Counted from the stretch's first letter, positions 16,847 to 25,009 are shown. The stretch: 64,000 nucleotides of DNA from Streptomyces sp. R33 (GCF_041200175.1 NZ_CP165727.1:1426001-1490000); one strand, 5' to 3'. Notes: a model not told the origin generated them from the letters alone. Made by a program: numbers and translations.

Positions 16847-18253
16847 ATGAGCGGCCAGAGAACAGCGGCATCGGACCCGTACTTCCCGGACAACGGCGAC
16901 TCCCGTTACCGCGTGCACCGGTACGAACTCGCTCTGGAGTACCGTCCCGGCCCCAACCGGCTGGCCGGGACGGCCCGGATCAGTGCGATCGCCGGGCGGG
17001 CGCCCCTGACCGAGTTCCACCTGAACCTGTCCGAGTTCAAGATAGGCCGGATCCTGGTGAACGGCCGGGCCCCGCACTACACCCACCGGGGCGGAAAGCT
17101 CCGCATCCGGCCGGCCAAGCCGCTGCCCGCCGGCGCCGCCTTCACGGTGGAGGTGCACTGGGCGGGCAATCCGAAGCCGGTCCGCAGCCCGTGGGGCGGT
17201 CTCGGCTGGGAGGAGCTGAGTGACGGCGCGCTGGTGGCCAGCCAGCCGGTCGGCGCGCCCTCCTGGTACCCGTGCAACGACCGGCCCGCTGACAAGGCCT
17301 CGTACCAGATCTCGGTCAACACCCCGTCCGCCTATACGGTGGTGGCCGGCGGCCGCCTGCTCACCCGGACGACGAAGGCCAGCACGACCACCTGGGTGTA
17401 CGAGCAGTCCGCGCCGACCTCCAGCTATCTGGTCGGGCTGTCCATCGGCATGTACCAGACGGTGCTGCTCGGCGACCCGGGTCTCGGCGGTGTCCCGCAG
17501 AGCGCCCACGTACCGGCACACCTGCTGCCGCAGTTCTCCCGCGACTTCGCCCGCCAGCCCGCCATGATGCAGTTGTTCGAGGAGCTGTTCGGGCCCTACC
17601 CGTTCGGCGAGTACGCGGTGGTCGTGGCCGACGAGGAACTCGACGTCCCGGTGGAGGCACAGGGGCTGTCCCTGTTCGGCGCCAACCACGTGGACGGCAG
17701 GCGCGGTTCGGAGCGCCTCGTCGCCCACGAGCTCGCGCACCAGTGGTTCGGCAACAGCGTGAGCATCGCCGACTGGCGGCACATCTGGCTGAACGAGGGC
17801 TTCGCGAAGTACGCCGAGTGGCTCTGGTCGGAGCGCTCCGGCGGCCGCACCGCACACGCGCTGGCCGCCGCCGCACACCGGCTGCTGGCCTCTCAGCCGC
17901 TGGATCTGCGTCTCGTCGACCCGGGCCGCAAGCTGATGTTCGACGACCGCCTGTACCAGCGCGGGGGTCTCGTCCTGCACGCGGTCCGCTGCGCCCTGGG
18001 GGACGGGGCGTTCTTCCGCATGCTCCGCGACTGGGCCACCGTGCACCGCCACGGCGTCGTGACCACCGCGGGCTTCACCCAGCACGTGGCCCGCTATGCG
18101 GGCGAGCCGCTGGACGACCTGTTCTCGGGCTGGCTGTACGAACCGGCCCTCCCGTCGCTGCCGTCGCCGCCCGCACGGCTGGCGACACCGGCGAAGCCGG
18201 CGTACCCGCCCACGAACGGCGGGGCCGCGCACCGCGGCCGGACCTCCGCCTGA
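16847..18253 (+). CDS. Short M1-family zinc metallopeptidase
   Basis: A 468-residue gluzincin that should cleave residues from peptide N-termini. The zinc site is complete: HELAH at residues 294-298 and the third ligand Glu at about 317 in LNEGFAKY. The N-terminal beta domain (YELALEYRPGPNRLAGTARI) and a WYPCNDRPADKASY block are typical of M1 enzymes. The protein lacks the large C-terminal helical domain of the usual 850-residue aminopeptidase N and has no signal peptide. It lies 37 bases after the Pls-type synthetase and is probably co-transcribed. In epsilon-polylysine producers, polymer-degrading zinc aminopeptidases are known, so it may trim or degrade the polymer. That role is inferred from context. 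Confidence 0.87.
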   Translation: MSGQRTAASDPYFPDNGDSRYRVHRYELALEYRPGPNRLAGTARISAIAGRAPLTEFHLNLSEFKIGRILVNGRAPHYTHRGGKLRIRPAKPLPAGAAFTVEVHWAGNPKPVRSPWGGLGWEELSDGALVASQPVGAPSWYPCNDRPADKASYQISVNTPSAYTVVAGGRLLTRTTKASTTTWVYEQSAPTSSYLVGLSIGMYQTVLLGDPGLGGVPQSAHVPAHLLPQFSRDFARQPAMMQLFEELFGPYPFGEYAVVVADEELDVPVEAQGLSLFGANHVDGRRGSERLVAHELAHQWFGNSVSIADWRHIWLNEGFAKYAEWLWSERSGGRTAHALAAAAHRLLASQPLDLRLVDPGRKLMFDDRLYQRGGLVLHAVRCALGDGAFFRMLRDWATVHRHGVVTTAGFTQHVARYAGEPLDDLFSGWLYEPALPSLPSPPARLATPAKPAYPPTNGGAAHRGRTSA

Positions 18254-18260
18254 CGCGGGT

Positions 18261-18294
18261 CCGGCCCTGCGCCGCGGGTGCGGCGCAGGGCCGG
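18261..18294. terminator. Bidirectional terminator hairpin
   Basis: A perfect 15-bp stem (18261-18275 with 18280-18294) with a GGGT loop sits eight bases after the M1 peptidase stop. On the other side it lies 20 bases beyond the end of the convergent six-gene operon, so it should terminate both transcripts and marks the operon boundary. Confidence 0.85.
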
Positions 18295-18313
18295 TTCGCC
18301 CCGTCGCTGCCGG

Positions 18314-18781
18314 TCAGCCGGCTGCCTTGCGCATGTGCGCCTCGGCGCGCTGGTCGAACTCCTCCGGGGGCACGTCCTCGATGTGGGTGGCTATCGTCCA
18401 CCGGTGGCCGAACGGGTCGATGACCTGCCCCGCCCGGTCGCCGAAGAAGTGGTCCTGGACTTCTCGCTGCTGCTTCGCGCCGGCCCGCAGGGCACGGGCG
18501 AAGGTGGCGTCGACGTCCTCGACGAACAGGTACAGCGTGACCGGGGTACCGCCGACGGAGTGGGGGCCGAGCAGGCCGGCTTCCCGCAGCTCGTCGGACA
18601 GCATCACGATCGTGCCGCCGATCCGGATCTGTGCGTGCATGATCTTGCCGTTGGGAGCGGTGGAGCGGGCCAGTTCCTTCGCACCGAAGGCCTCGGTGTA
18701 GAAGTCGATCGCCTCGCTCGCCCCGTCGACGGACAGGTAGGCCGTCAGCTCCGCGTACCCGTCCGGGATTGCTTTGACCAT
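18314..18781 (-). CDS. VOC (glyoxalase/bleomycin-resistance, PhnB-like) protein
   Basis: A 155-residue vicinal oxygen chelate fold protein of the PhnB-like branch. The paired beta-alpha-beta-beta-beta modules are visible as AYLSVDGASEAIDFYTEAFGA (first), the HAQIRIGGTIVMLSD strand pair, LYLFVEDVDATFARALRAGA (second) and the closing FGDRAGQVIDPFGHRW. Family members bind metal-chelated substrates or sequester toxic ligands. The start is the ATG at 18781, preceded by GAGGTCAAGA. It is the last gene of the operon, 22 bases after the HisC-like aminotransferase, so it may act in the pathway or protect the producer. The exact substrate is unknown. Confidence 0.82.
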   Translation of the reverse strand: MVKAIPDGYAELTAYLSVDGASEAIDFYTEAFGAKELARSTAPNGKIMHAQIRIGGTIVMLSDELREAGLLGPHSVGGTPVTLYLFVEDVDATFARALRAGAKQQREVQDHFFGDRAGQVIDPFGHRWTIATHIEDVPPEEFDQRAEAHMRKAAG

Positions 18782-18803
18782 TCTTGACCTCCGTGATCTT
18801 CGA

Positions 18804-19868
18804 TTACTTGCGGGTGGTGAGCTCGTCGAGTGCGTCGAGGAAGCTGCGCAGCTCCTCCTCCGTACCGAGCGATACGCGCAGGTGGCCGGGGAAACCGAAC
18901 AGGCCCGTGTCCCGCACGAGAATCCCGTACTCCTTGGCCAGGGCGTCCTGAGCCTCCCGGGAGGCGTCGACCCGGACGGCAACGAAGTTCGTCACCGACG
19001 GCAGGTACCGGTACCCGCGCCGCTCCAGCTCCGCGGTGAACCACTCGCGCCGCTGCGCGGTGCCCGTGCGGATCTCGCCGAGGAACTCCTGGTCGGCGAG
19101 TGCGGCCAGGGCGCCGGCCTGTGCGACGCGGTTGACGCTGAACGGAAGGACGTTCAGCGTCCGGCGGACCTCGGCGATGAGATCGGCCCGGCCGACGGCA
19201 TACCCGATCCGCAGGGCCGCCAGCCCGTACGCCTTGGAGAAGGTGCGCAGCGCCACCACCGGGGCGCCGCGGTCGAGGAAGTCCCTCGTCTGCGGCAGGC
19301 CCGGGTCGCTGAACTCCTGGTACGCCTCGTCGAAGACCAGCGGTACCCCGGCGGCCTGCGCGGCGTCGATCAAAGTGGCGTACGCCTCCTCATGAAGCGC
19401 GGTTCCGGAGGGGTTGTGCGGATTGCACACGTACCCGATGCCGTGCTCGGGCAGCGCGTCCGCGAACTCCTTGACGTCGAGGGCGCCGTCCCGCAGGGGG
19501 AGGGCCACGGCCCCTCGGCCGATGCGTTCCAGGGATTCCGGGTAGCCGGGGAACGTACCGGCGGCGACCAGACCGGGCCGCGAGAGGTCGCCGAGCGTCA
19601 GCGCGGTCGCCAGCACCAGCTCGTCGCTGCCGTTGGCCACGGCGATCTGGTCCTCGGACACGCCCCAGTGCCCGGCGAGGGCCTTGACGAGGCCCTCCCG
19701 CTGCGGCGCGGGGTAGCGGTTGACCCGTCCCAGTGCTCCGGCGGCCGCGGCGACGGCCGCCGGGCTCGCCCCGTAGGGGCTCTCGCTCAGGTGCAACCGC
19801 ACCATCGTGTCCGCATCCGGCACGCTGGTGTTGTAGACCTTCGGCTCCGGCCGGGCGGGCGCACTCAC
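18804..19868 (-). CDS. HisC-like PLP-dependent aminotransferase
   Basis: A 354-residue fold-type I aminotransferase resembling histidinol-phosphate aminotransferases. The landmarks are LHLSESPYGASP (substrate loop), VANGSDELV, CNPHNPSGT (PLP ring contact), FDEAYQEFSD with the PLP Asp and Tyr, and the Schiff-base Lys in RTFSKAYGLAALRIGY. The GTG start at 19868 overlaps the stop of the cupin gene by four bases. Its position in a biosynthetic operon, away from any his genes, suggests a specialised role: transamination between an aromatic or imidazole amino acid and its 2-oxo acid. The substrate is inferred, not shown. Confidence 0.87.
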   Translation of the reverse strand: MSAPARPEPKVYNTSVPDADTMVRLHLSESPYGASPAAVAAAAGALGRVNRYPAPQREGLVKALAGHWGVSEDQIAVANGSDELVLATALTLGDLSRPGLVAAGTFPGYPESLERIGRGAVALPLRDGALDVKEFADALPEHGIGYVCNPHNPSGTALHEEAYATLIDAAQAAGVPLVFDEAYQEFSDPGLPQTRDFLDRGAPVVALRTFSKAYGLAALRIGYAVGRADLIAEVRRTLNVLPFSVNRVAQAGALAALADQEFLGEIRTGTAQRREWFTAELERRGYRYLPSVTNFVAVRVDASREAQDALAKEYGILVRDTGLFGFPGHLRVSLGTEEELRSFLDALDELTTRK

Positions 19869-20245
19869 AGCCGGGATCCCAACAGGATCCCGAAGCAGTA
19901 ACTGCCCACCACTGCTTCCTTGGTGACGAAGCAGTGCTCGCTGCCCGCCGGGATGCGCATCACGGCCGGCGAGGTCAGTTCGTGAAGGACCCCGTCGAGA
20001 TGGACCTCGATGCGCGCCTGGCCGGGGAGCGGCGAGACGAGGAAGTAGATCTCGTCGACCTCGTGGGTGTGCGGTGCGGCCACCGGCTTGTCCACGAGCG
20101 TGCTGAGCTCACCGCCCGCAATCTGCACCGGCATCCCGCCGAACATGTCCGCCGTGAGGTAGAAGGGCGCGGGCTGGTGGTGCCCCGCCACCGCGAGCGG
20201 GATGGGAAGGTCGGAGACGATCTCGGGGGCGGCTGTGCGGCTCAC
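19865..20245 (-). CDS. Small cupin-domain protein
   Basis: A 126-residue single-domain cupin. The metal-binding motif is present: HTHEVDEIYFL supplies two His and a Glu, and the His in AGSEHCFV supplies the fourth ligand. Such cupins act as small dioxygenases, isomerases or epimerases, or bind small molecules. It starts at GTG 20245, overlapping the methyltransferase stop (GTGA), and its own stop overlaps the aminotransferase start. This tight coupling implies a defined stoichiometric role in the pathway. I cannot say which reaction it performs. Confidence 0.8.
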   Translation of the reverse strand: MSRTAAPEIVSDLPIPLAVAGHHQPAPFYLTADMFGGMPVQIAGGELSTLVDKPVAAPHTHEVDEIYFLVSPLPGQARIEVHLDGVLHELTSPAVMRIPAGSEHCFVTKEAVVGSYCFGILLGSRL

Positions 20246-21279
20246 GCTGCCTCCAGCACGAAGAGATAGGTGTGCGGCGCACCGAAGGGCACCGCGCGTC
20301 GCAGATGCATGCCTCCCTTGTCGAAGAGTTCCTCGTACTGCTCGCGCGTGTAGATGGGGACGCCCATCAGGGCGTGGGCCAGTTCGAACCCGCTGGAGAA
20401 CACCGGCAGCGTGCTCTCGCCGCCCCGCGGCCGCACCGTGGTGTCGCCCAGCAGGAACGTGTTGGCCTTGGGGAAGGCCGCACGCAGCCGGGGGATCACC
20501 TCGTCGCGGCGGGTCGGGTCGACCAGCAGGTCGTGCAGGAACATGAAGCTCATCACGACGTCGGCCTCGTCGGCGCCCTCGACCCGCTGCCCGTTGAACA
20601 GGATGTCGAGTACGTCCGCGCACACCGGCTCGACGGTGCCCTTGAGGCCGTACCGGTCGACGGTGTCGGCCCCGAGTTCGGTGGCGGACTTGCTGATGTC
20701 GATACCGAGTCCGCGGCTTCCCGGGCGGGCCTTGACCAGCCGGGAGACCCGCTCGCTGACGCCGGCGCCGAGGTCGACGAGGGTCGTGAAGTCGAGCCTG
20801 GAGATCTCGTCGTCCAGGATGTGCCGCATGAGGGCGGTGTCCGCCTGCGCCGAGCCGAGGGCCACCATCCCCTCGTCGCGGTGGAGGTCGACGCCGAAGC
20901 GGCGCTCCCCGCGGGCGACGGAGGCGGCGTTCGCGAACACGTCGTGGTAGCCGCCGACGCCCCAGGTGAAGAAGCCCAGCTTCTGGCGGGCCTCCTCACC
21001 GGTCCGGGTCGCCCGGACGCGGTCGCCGTGCGCCTCGACGTACCCGAAGGACTCCGCGGCGCGGATCAGGGAGCGGAAGACGGCCTCGTCCAGGCCGTTC
21101 TCCCGGCAGAACGGGGCCACGTCGGCGGAGCCGTCGTCCTGCAGTGTGCGGAACAGGCCGAGGCGCTCCAGTGCGTGCAGCACGTGCGCGCAGATGAAGC
21201 CGTTGAAAGCGGTGTCGGGGTTCAGTGGCGTCGGCGCCTCGCCGAGCCATTGTGCGGTCGATGTGTCTACCGGCGGCAT
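20242..21279 (-). CDS. SAM-dependent methyltransferase (O-methyltransferase-like)
   Basis: A 345-residue class I methyltransferase. Residues 20-110 form a helical winged-helix-like domain (FNGFICAHVLHALERLGLFRTL and FRSLIRAAESFGYVE) like the dimerisation domain of small-molecule O- and N-methyltransferases. The SAM-binding fold begins at LVDLGAGVSERVSRL (motif I), with GLGIDISKSA as the acidic loop and VVMSFMFLHDL as motif IV. The ATG start at 21279 lies 67 bases after the FAD oxidase stop and the gene overlaps the cupin gene. It probably methylates an O, N or carboxyl group of the pathway product. Confidence 0.84.
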   Translation of the reverse strand: MPPVDTSTAQWLGEAPTPLNPDTAFNGFICAHVLHALERLGLFRTLQDDGSADVAPFCRENGLDEAVFRSLIRAAESFGYVEAHGDRVRATRTGEEARQKLGFFTWGVGGYHDVFANAASVARGERRFGVDLHRDEGMVALGSAQADTALMRHILDDEISRLDFTTLVDLGAGVSERVSRLVKARPGSRGLGIDISKSATELGADTVDRYGLKGTVEPVCADVLDILFNGQRVEGADEADVVMSFMFLHDLLVDPTRRDEVIPRLRAAFPKANTFLLGDTTVRPRGGESTLPVFSSGFELAHALMGVPIYTREQYEELFDKGGMHLRRAVPFGAPHTYLFVLEAA

Positions 21280-21346
21280 CGTCTACACCTCTCGGAAATG
21301 CGGCGGGCGGGCCGTGGGGGCGCCGCCCGCCGCGAGACTGACCTGG

Positions 21347-22474
21347 TCAGAAGGCCTCGAGCCGGGCCAGGTTGAGGCCCAGCGAGTACGGGGTGAGATC
21401 GACGTTCGGGTTGTGGCCGAGGTAGAGGTCACGGATGATCTGGCCGGCGAGGGGTGCCTGTGCCAGTCCGTGGCCGGTGAAGCCGGCGGCGAAGAGGACC
21501 CGCTCGTGCTTGCCGGTGCCCTTGCCGATGATGGCCGACTTCGTCGGCGTGACGTCCAGACTTCCGGTCCACGCGCTGTAGAGCTTGACGCCCTCGAGCT
21601 CCGGGTACCACTTCGGCAGCTCGTCGACGGCCGCCTGGTACCAGATGTCCCGCAGCCCGTCCTGCTTGGAGATGCGCTCCAGGCCGACGAGGAAGGCCTT
21701 GCCCATGCCCATCGTCTTCAGCCCCGACACGGGGTGGAAGGTGAACGGCAGGTTGTGCACGTCACGGTCGGTGCGGATCGCGTCGGAGTGCAGCAGCTCG
21801 GCGAACTGCCCCCACACCGGCAGGTCCAGGCCGGCCAGCTTGGCGACGTCGCCGCTCAGCGGTCCGGCCGCGATGACGATCGACTGGGCGGTGAAGTCGC
21901 CCGCCGTCGTGCTGACCACGCCGCTGTCGCTGTCCAGCCCGGTCACGGCGACGTTGGAGAAGAGTCGTGCTCCGTGCCGCCTCGCGCCCTCGACGTAGCC
22001 CTGGACGATCGCCTCCGGCTTGATGCGGTAGGTGGCCGGGTTCCAGACCGCGGCCTCGATCGTGTCGGGGTCCAGCCAGGGGTTGAGCTCGACCGCCTGC
22101 GCGGCGGTGACCATTTCGACGGCCGCTCCGGCCTCGCGGTGGTCCGCCAGGTCCGCTTCCAGCTCGGCCACCTGCTGCGGGCTGGTCAGGATCGTCAGCA
22201 GGCCCAGGTTCTCCAGCCCGAGGTCGACGCCCATGGTCTCGGAGAACTGCTTGTACTCGGCGAGGCTGCGCGTCGCCATCTCGGAGTCGTGCGGCTTGCG
22301 GGGGAAATAGGTACGGAATGCGCGCGCGGTCTGCGAAGTGGTCGCGGCACCGAACTGGTTCTTCTCCACGAGGACGACGTCGATGCCCGCCTTCGCCGCG
22401 TGGTAGGCGATGGAAGTGCCGATCACCCCTCCGCCGATGACCAGCATTTCCGCCGTGTTCTTCTGCTCAGACAT
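21347..22474 (-). CDS. FAD-dependent amine/amino acid oxidase (DAO family), intact copy
   Basis: A 375-residue flavoprotein of the D-amino acid oxidase/glycine oxidase/sarcosine oxidase family. The Rossmann motif GGGVIG is at residues 14-19, the ribose-binding Glu at 37 (VLVEK), the second motif is in SIVIAAGPLSG, and the C-terminal FAD contact is in VLFAAGFTGHGLAQAP. It would oxidise a secondary or primary amine to an imine. The ATG at 22474 overlaps the upstream cucumopine-synthase-like gene by eight bases and has GAGGAGC as Shine-Dalgarno. It may oxidise or aromatise the ring product of that enzyme. A degenerate paralogue lies at 23732-24835. Confidence 0.87.
   Translation of the reverse strand: MSEQKNTAEMLVIGGGVIGTSIAYHAAKAGIDVVLVEKNQFGAATTSQTARAFRTYFPRKPHDSEMATRSLAEYKQFSETMGVDLGLENLGLLTILTSPQQVAELEADLADHREAGAAVEMVTAAQAVELNPWLDPDTIEAAVWNPATYRIKPEAIVQGYVEGARRHGARLFSNVAVTGLDSDSGVVSTTAGDFTAQSIVIAAGPLSGDVAKLAGLDLPVWGQFAELLHSDAIRTDRDVHNLPFTFHPVSGLKTMGMGKAFLVGLERISKQDGLRDIWYQAAVDELPKWYPELEGVKLYSAWTGSLDVTPTKSAIIGKGTGKHERVLFAAGFTGHGLAQAPLAGQIIRDLYLGHNPNVDLTPYSLGLNLARLEAF
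22442..22474 (-). repeat. Duplicated oxidase 5' end, copy A
   Basis: The first 33 bases of the intact oxidase match the first 33 bases of its paralogue (24803-24835) at 32 positions, although the rest has diverged. This fits either recent duplication or local gene conversion. Confidence 0.85.
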
Positions 22475-23432
22475 TCGTGCTCCTCGCAACGTTCGGACGG
22501 TAGGTCCATTCGTCTCCCGTGAGATCCCACGGGAACAGCTGCAGATTCCACGCACCGAGGGCGTTGACGTACGTCGCCATCTGCGCCATCAGAGCGACGA
22601 ATTCTTCCCGGGTGGTGATGACGTCGAGTGCGGCCACCACCTCCTTGGTGATGTCCCAGAGGGTGTTCATTCCGCAGTAGCCCAGGAACTCGGTGGGCTT
22701 CACCAGCAGGATCTTGGCCAGCTCGACCAGCGACGGGAACGGCATGTCGATCTTCCGGCCGGCCCGCACCAGGGTGGTGTAGTTCACGTAACCGAGCGGC
22801 CGCGTCTCGCCGTTCACGGCGACCAGGGTCGTGAGGACCGAGTTCTTCGTCCCGGCGCCGGAGGTGCCCCGCGACTTGCCCTCGTGGATGTCCACCAGCT
22901 CGTCGGTCGGGTCGACCAGCACCCGCTCGGTCTCCGCGGCGATCTTCTCGATCAGCTCGCGGACCAGCTCGGACTCGGCGGCGAGCCGCTGCACGCCCTG
23001 GCCGGCCGGCCCGTCCACCCGGCGCACGTGGGCGATCACGGGCACGCCGTTGCCGTGGACGGATTCCCAGACCAGCTGACCGATCTTCGGCAGCATGTCG
23101 ACGTCCTCCGGCACGACGTGGCCGATCGGCGAGGTCGGCATCGGCTCGGTGAGCTCGCCGTACTTGATGGTCAGGTGCTGCACGGGGGAAAGGAACACCG
23201 TGCCATTGGGCTGGATCTTGCGATTCACCTTGTAATCCGGAACCGCGTGCAGCAAGTCGTGCGCCGGCGGCACGTGGTACATGCAATCGCCGGCCACGAG
23301 CGCATGCCCCTGGAGGGTGGTGTACGGCAGAGCCGCCCACAACGGCTCCACAAGTTCGGCGTTGCGCCCCTCGAGGAGGGTGACGCGAACCTTGGCGCCG
23401 ATCGGCTCCCAGGAAATCTCGATTTGCCGCAT
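22467..23432 (-). CDS. Cucumopine synthase-like (cyclophilin-like/DUF3830 plus helical bundle) protein
   Basis: A 321-residue protein. Residues 1-145 look like a cyclophilin-like DUF3830 domain: a Lys/Arg beta strand IEISWEPIGAKVRVTLLEG, a short helix ELVEPLWAALP, then VAGDCMYHVPP and later PVQHLTIKYGEL and MPTSPIGHV. The rest is mostly helical, including LAKILLVKPTEFLGYCGMNT and VALMAQMATYVNALG, like the helical-bundle domain of cucumopine synthase relatives. Cucumopine synthase joins histidine and 2-oxoglutarate in a Pictet-Spengler-type cyclisation. The assignment is from remembered family features, so moderate. It is the first gene of the operon, with AGGAGC before the ATG at 23432. Confidence 0.58.
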   Translation of the reverse strand: MRQIEISWEPIGAKVRVTLLEGRNAELVEPLWAALPYTTLQGHALVAGDCMYHVPPAHDLLHAVPDYKVNRKIQPNGTVFLSPVQHLTIKYGELTEPMPTSPIGHVVPEDVDMLPKIGQLVWESVHGNGVPVIAHVRRVDGPAGQGVQRLAAESELVRELIEKIAAETERVLVDPTDELVDIHEGKSRGTSGAGTKNSVLTTLVAVNGETRPLGYVNYTTLVRAGRKIDMPFPSLVELAKILLVKPTEFLGYCGMNTLWDITKEVVAALDVITTREEFVALMAQMATYVNALGAWNLQLFPWDLTGDEWTYRPNVARSTNV

Positions 23433-23466
23433 TGTGCTCCTACCTCTAATCGCGGTTGGAATACGA

Positions 23467-23490
23467 GCGACGGCCACGCTGCCGTCGCAA
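23467..23490 (-). repeat. 24-base hairpin element, copy 1
   Basis: Arms GCGACGGC (23467-23474) and GCCGTCGC (23481-23488) flank a 6-base loop. The whole 24-base word recurs in inverted orientation at 27609-27632, loop included. Here it lies 35 bases upstream of the first gene of the operon. Confidence 0.85.
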
Positions 23491-23638
23491 ATCGAATATA
23501 CGAATGGCGACATTCGATCGGCCGACAGGGGGCGCTTTTCTGTCACATTGCCGATTCCCTGTCACTTCGCACGACCCCGCCGATTCCCGGGAATTCGGAA
23601 TTCCGATTCCAGAAATGCAGAATTCCCGGATTCTCGTG

Positions 23639-23683
23639 AAAAACACATGGCCGCCGCACTGTGGACAGTGCGGCGGCCATGTG
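23639..23683 (-). terminator. Intrinsic terminator with T tract
   Basis: A perfect 17-bp stem (23644-23660 with 23667-23683) is followed on the minus strand by TTTTT (23639-23643), a classical rho-independent terminator and rare in such GC-rich DNA. It ends the transcript of the degenerate FAD oxidase and insulates the next operon. Confidence 0.9.
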
Positions 23684-23731
23684 GGCGCAGACCCCGGGCC
23701 GGCAGCGGCACGGGGGTGAAGTCCTGGCGGA

Positions 23732-24835
23732 TCAGGCCCCGTTGCGGGCGAGCGAGAACGGCGTGATGTCGACGCCGGGGTGCCGGCCGAGGTGGAGGTC
23801 CCGAATGATCTTGCCGGTGGCGGGTGCCTGGCCGAGTTCGTGACCGGTGAAGCCGGCGGCGAACAGGATGCGTTCGTGCGGGCCGCCCGCCCTGCCGATC
23901 AGGGCGCTCCTGGAGGGCGTGACGTCGAGGGTTCCGGTCCATGCGCTGTGCAGCGTGACGTCCCGCAGGCGCGGGTACCGCTGCGCCACCCCGTCCATGG
24001 CCGCCTCGTGCCAGATGTCGCGCATGCCCGGCTTCCGGGAGAAGCGTTCGAGGCCCACCAGGAAGGACGGCCCCATCCCCATCGTCTTCAGTCCGGCCGC
24101 GGGGTGGAAGGTGAACGGCGACGCGACGTCGCCGTCGCCTATCGGGTCGGTGTGGAACAGTTCGGCGAACTGGCCCCACACGGGGAGCTCGAAGCCGGCC
24201 AGCGCGGCGATGTCACCGCTGCCGGACTCGTCCGCGAGAACGATCGCCTCCGCGGTGAAATCACCGGCCGTGGTGGCGACCCGGCCGCCGGACGCGTCCA
24301 GCCCCGTCACGGTGGCGCCGGTGACCAGGCGCGCGCCGTGCTTCTGCGCGCCTTCGGTGTAGCCCCGGAGCACCTCGTCCGCCCTGAGGCGGATCATCTG
24401 CGGGCACCAGAGCGCCGCTTCGACACCGGCCGGGTCCAGCCAGGGATTGCGCTCGACGGCCTGCGCCGCGGTCAGCAGCTCCAGCTGCACACCGGCATCC
24501 CGCTGGGCGGGCACCTCCGCCAGCAGCTCGGCCGCCTCGTCCGCGCTGGCCGCCACCACGAGCATCCCGGTCTGCGTCACCTCGAGTTCGGCGCCGGTGG
24601 TGGCACCGAACGAACGGAAATCGGCCAGGCTGCGCGCGACCAGTTCGGAGTCGTACACGCGCCCGGGAAAATAGGTGCGGAAAGCGCCTGCGGTCTGTGT
24701 CGCGGTGGCACCGGGCTGATCCCGTCCCAGCACGACGACGTCGACGCCCGCTTCCGCGCAGTGGTATGCAACGGACATCGCGATCACTCCGGTACCGATG
24801 ACCAGCAATTCCGCCGTGTTCTTCTGCTCAGACAT
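23732..24835 (-). CDS. Degenerate paralogue of the FAD-dependent oxidase
   Basis: A 367-residue paralogue of the oxidase at 21347-22474, alike over the whole length and starting with the same nine residues (MSEQKNTAE). The FAD-binding signature is damaged: residues 14-19 read GTGVIA instead of GGGVIG, the ribose-binding Glu37 is Gly (VLGRD), and the second-motif IAAGP is replaced by LADES. The C-terminal FAAGFTGHELGQAP block is kept. The reading frame is intact, so it may be a non-catalytic partner, a binding protein or a relaxed duplicate. It starts at ATG 24835 and ends in a strong terminator, separating it from the main operon. Confidence 0.8.
   Translation of the reverse strand: MSEQKNTAELLVIGTGVIAMSVAYHCAEAGVDVVVLGRDQPGATATQTAGAFRTYFPGRVYDSELVARSLADFRSFGATTGAELEVTQTGMLVVAASADEAAELLAEVPAQRDAGVQLELLTAAQAVERNPWLDPAGVEAALWCPQMIRLRADEVLRGYTEGAQKHGARLVTGATVTGLDASGGRVATTAGDFTAEAIVLADESGSGDIAALAGFELPVWGQFAELFHTDPIGDGDVASPFTFHPAAGLKTMGMGPSFLVGLERFSRKPGMRDIWHEAAMDGVAQRYPRLRDVTLHSAWTGTLDVTPSRSALIGRAGGPHERILFAAGFTGHELGQAPATGKIIRDLHLGRHPGVDITPFSLARNGA
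24803..24835 (-). repeat. Duplicated oxidase 5' end, copy B
   Basis: Partner of the copy at 22442-22474, with a single mismatch over 33 bases. Confidence 0.85.
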
Positions 24836-25009
24836 CCGCAATCTCCGTAACGTGGCCTGCCCGCGTCGGCCCGGAATTCGAACAGCCGAGTATGCCGAGT
24901 GGTGGTGTGGCCGACGGAGTGCAGCATGGAAGCCGACGCGGAGCCGTACGGGGAAAATGGCGCGGGTCTGTCAGGTCAACGGGCCGCCCCTCCCCCGAGT
25001 TGACGAACA

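Larger units (their letters stand above)
23433..23731 (-). promoter_or_regulatory. Leader and promoter region of the opine-like operon
   Basis: This 299-base gap is clearly less GC-rich than its surroundings. Reading toward the operon it holds the terminator of the FAD-oxidase paralogue (23639-23683), an inverted repeat (23587-23596 with 23620-23629, CCGGGAATTC arms) enclosing the palindrome CGGAATTCCG at 23596-23605, three CCGATTCC words, a second weak inverted repeat ATCGAAT/ATTCGAT around 23491-23518, and a hairpin at 23467-23490. No clear -35/-10 pair was found, which suggests activator-dependent transcription. Confidence 0.55.

Noticed and set aside
12634..16893. Open minus-strand frame of about 1400 codons opposite the Pls-type synthetase
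   Set aside because: It mirrors third-position G/C bias of the plus-strand gene, gives Gly/Arg/Gln/Ala-rich low-complexity protein with no domain, while the plus frame has all synthetase motifs.
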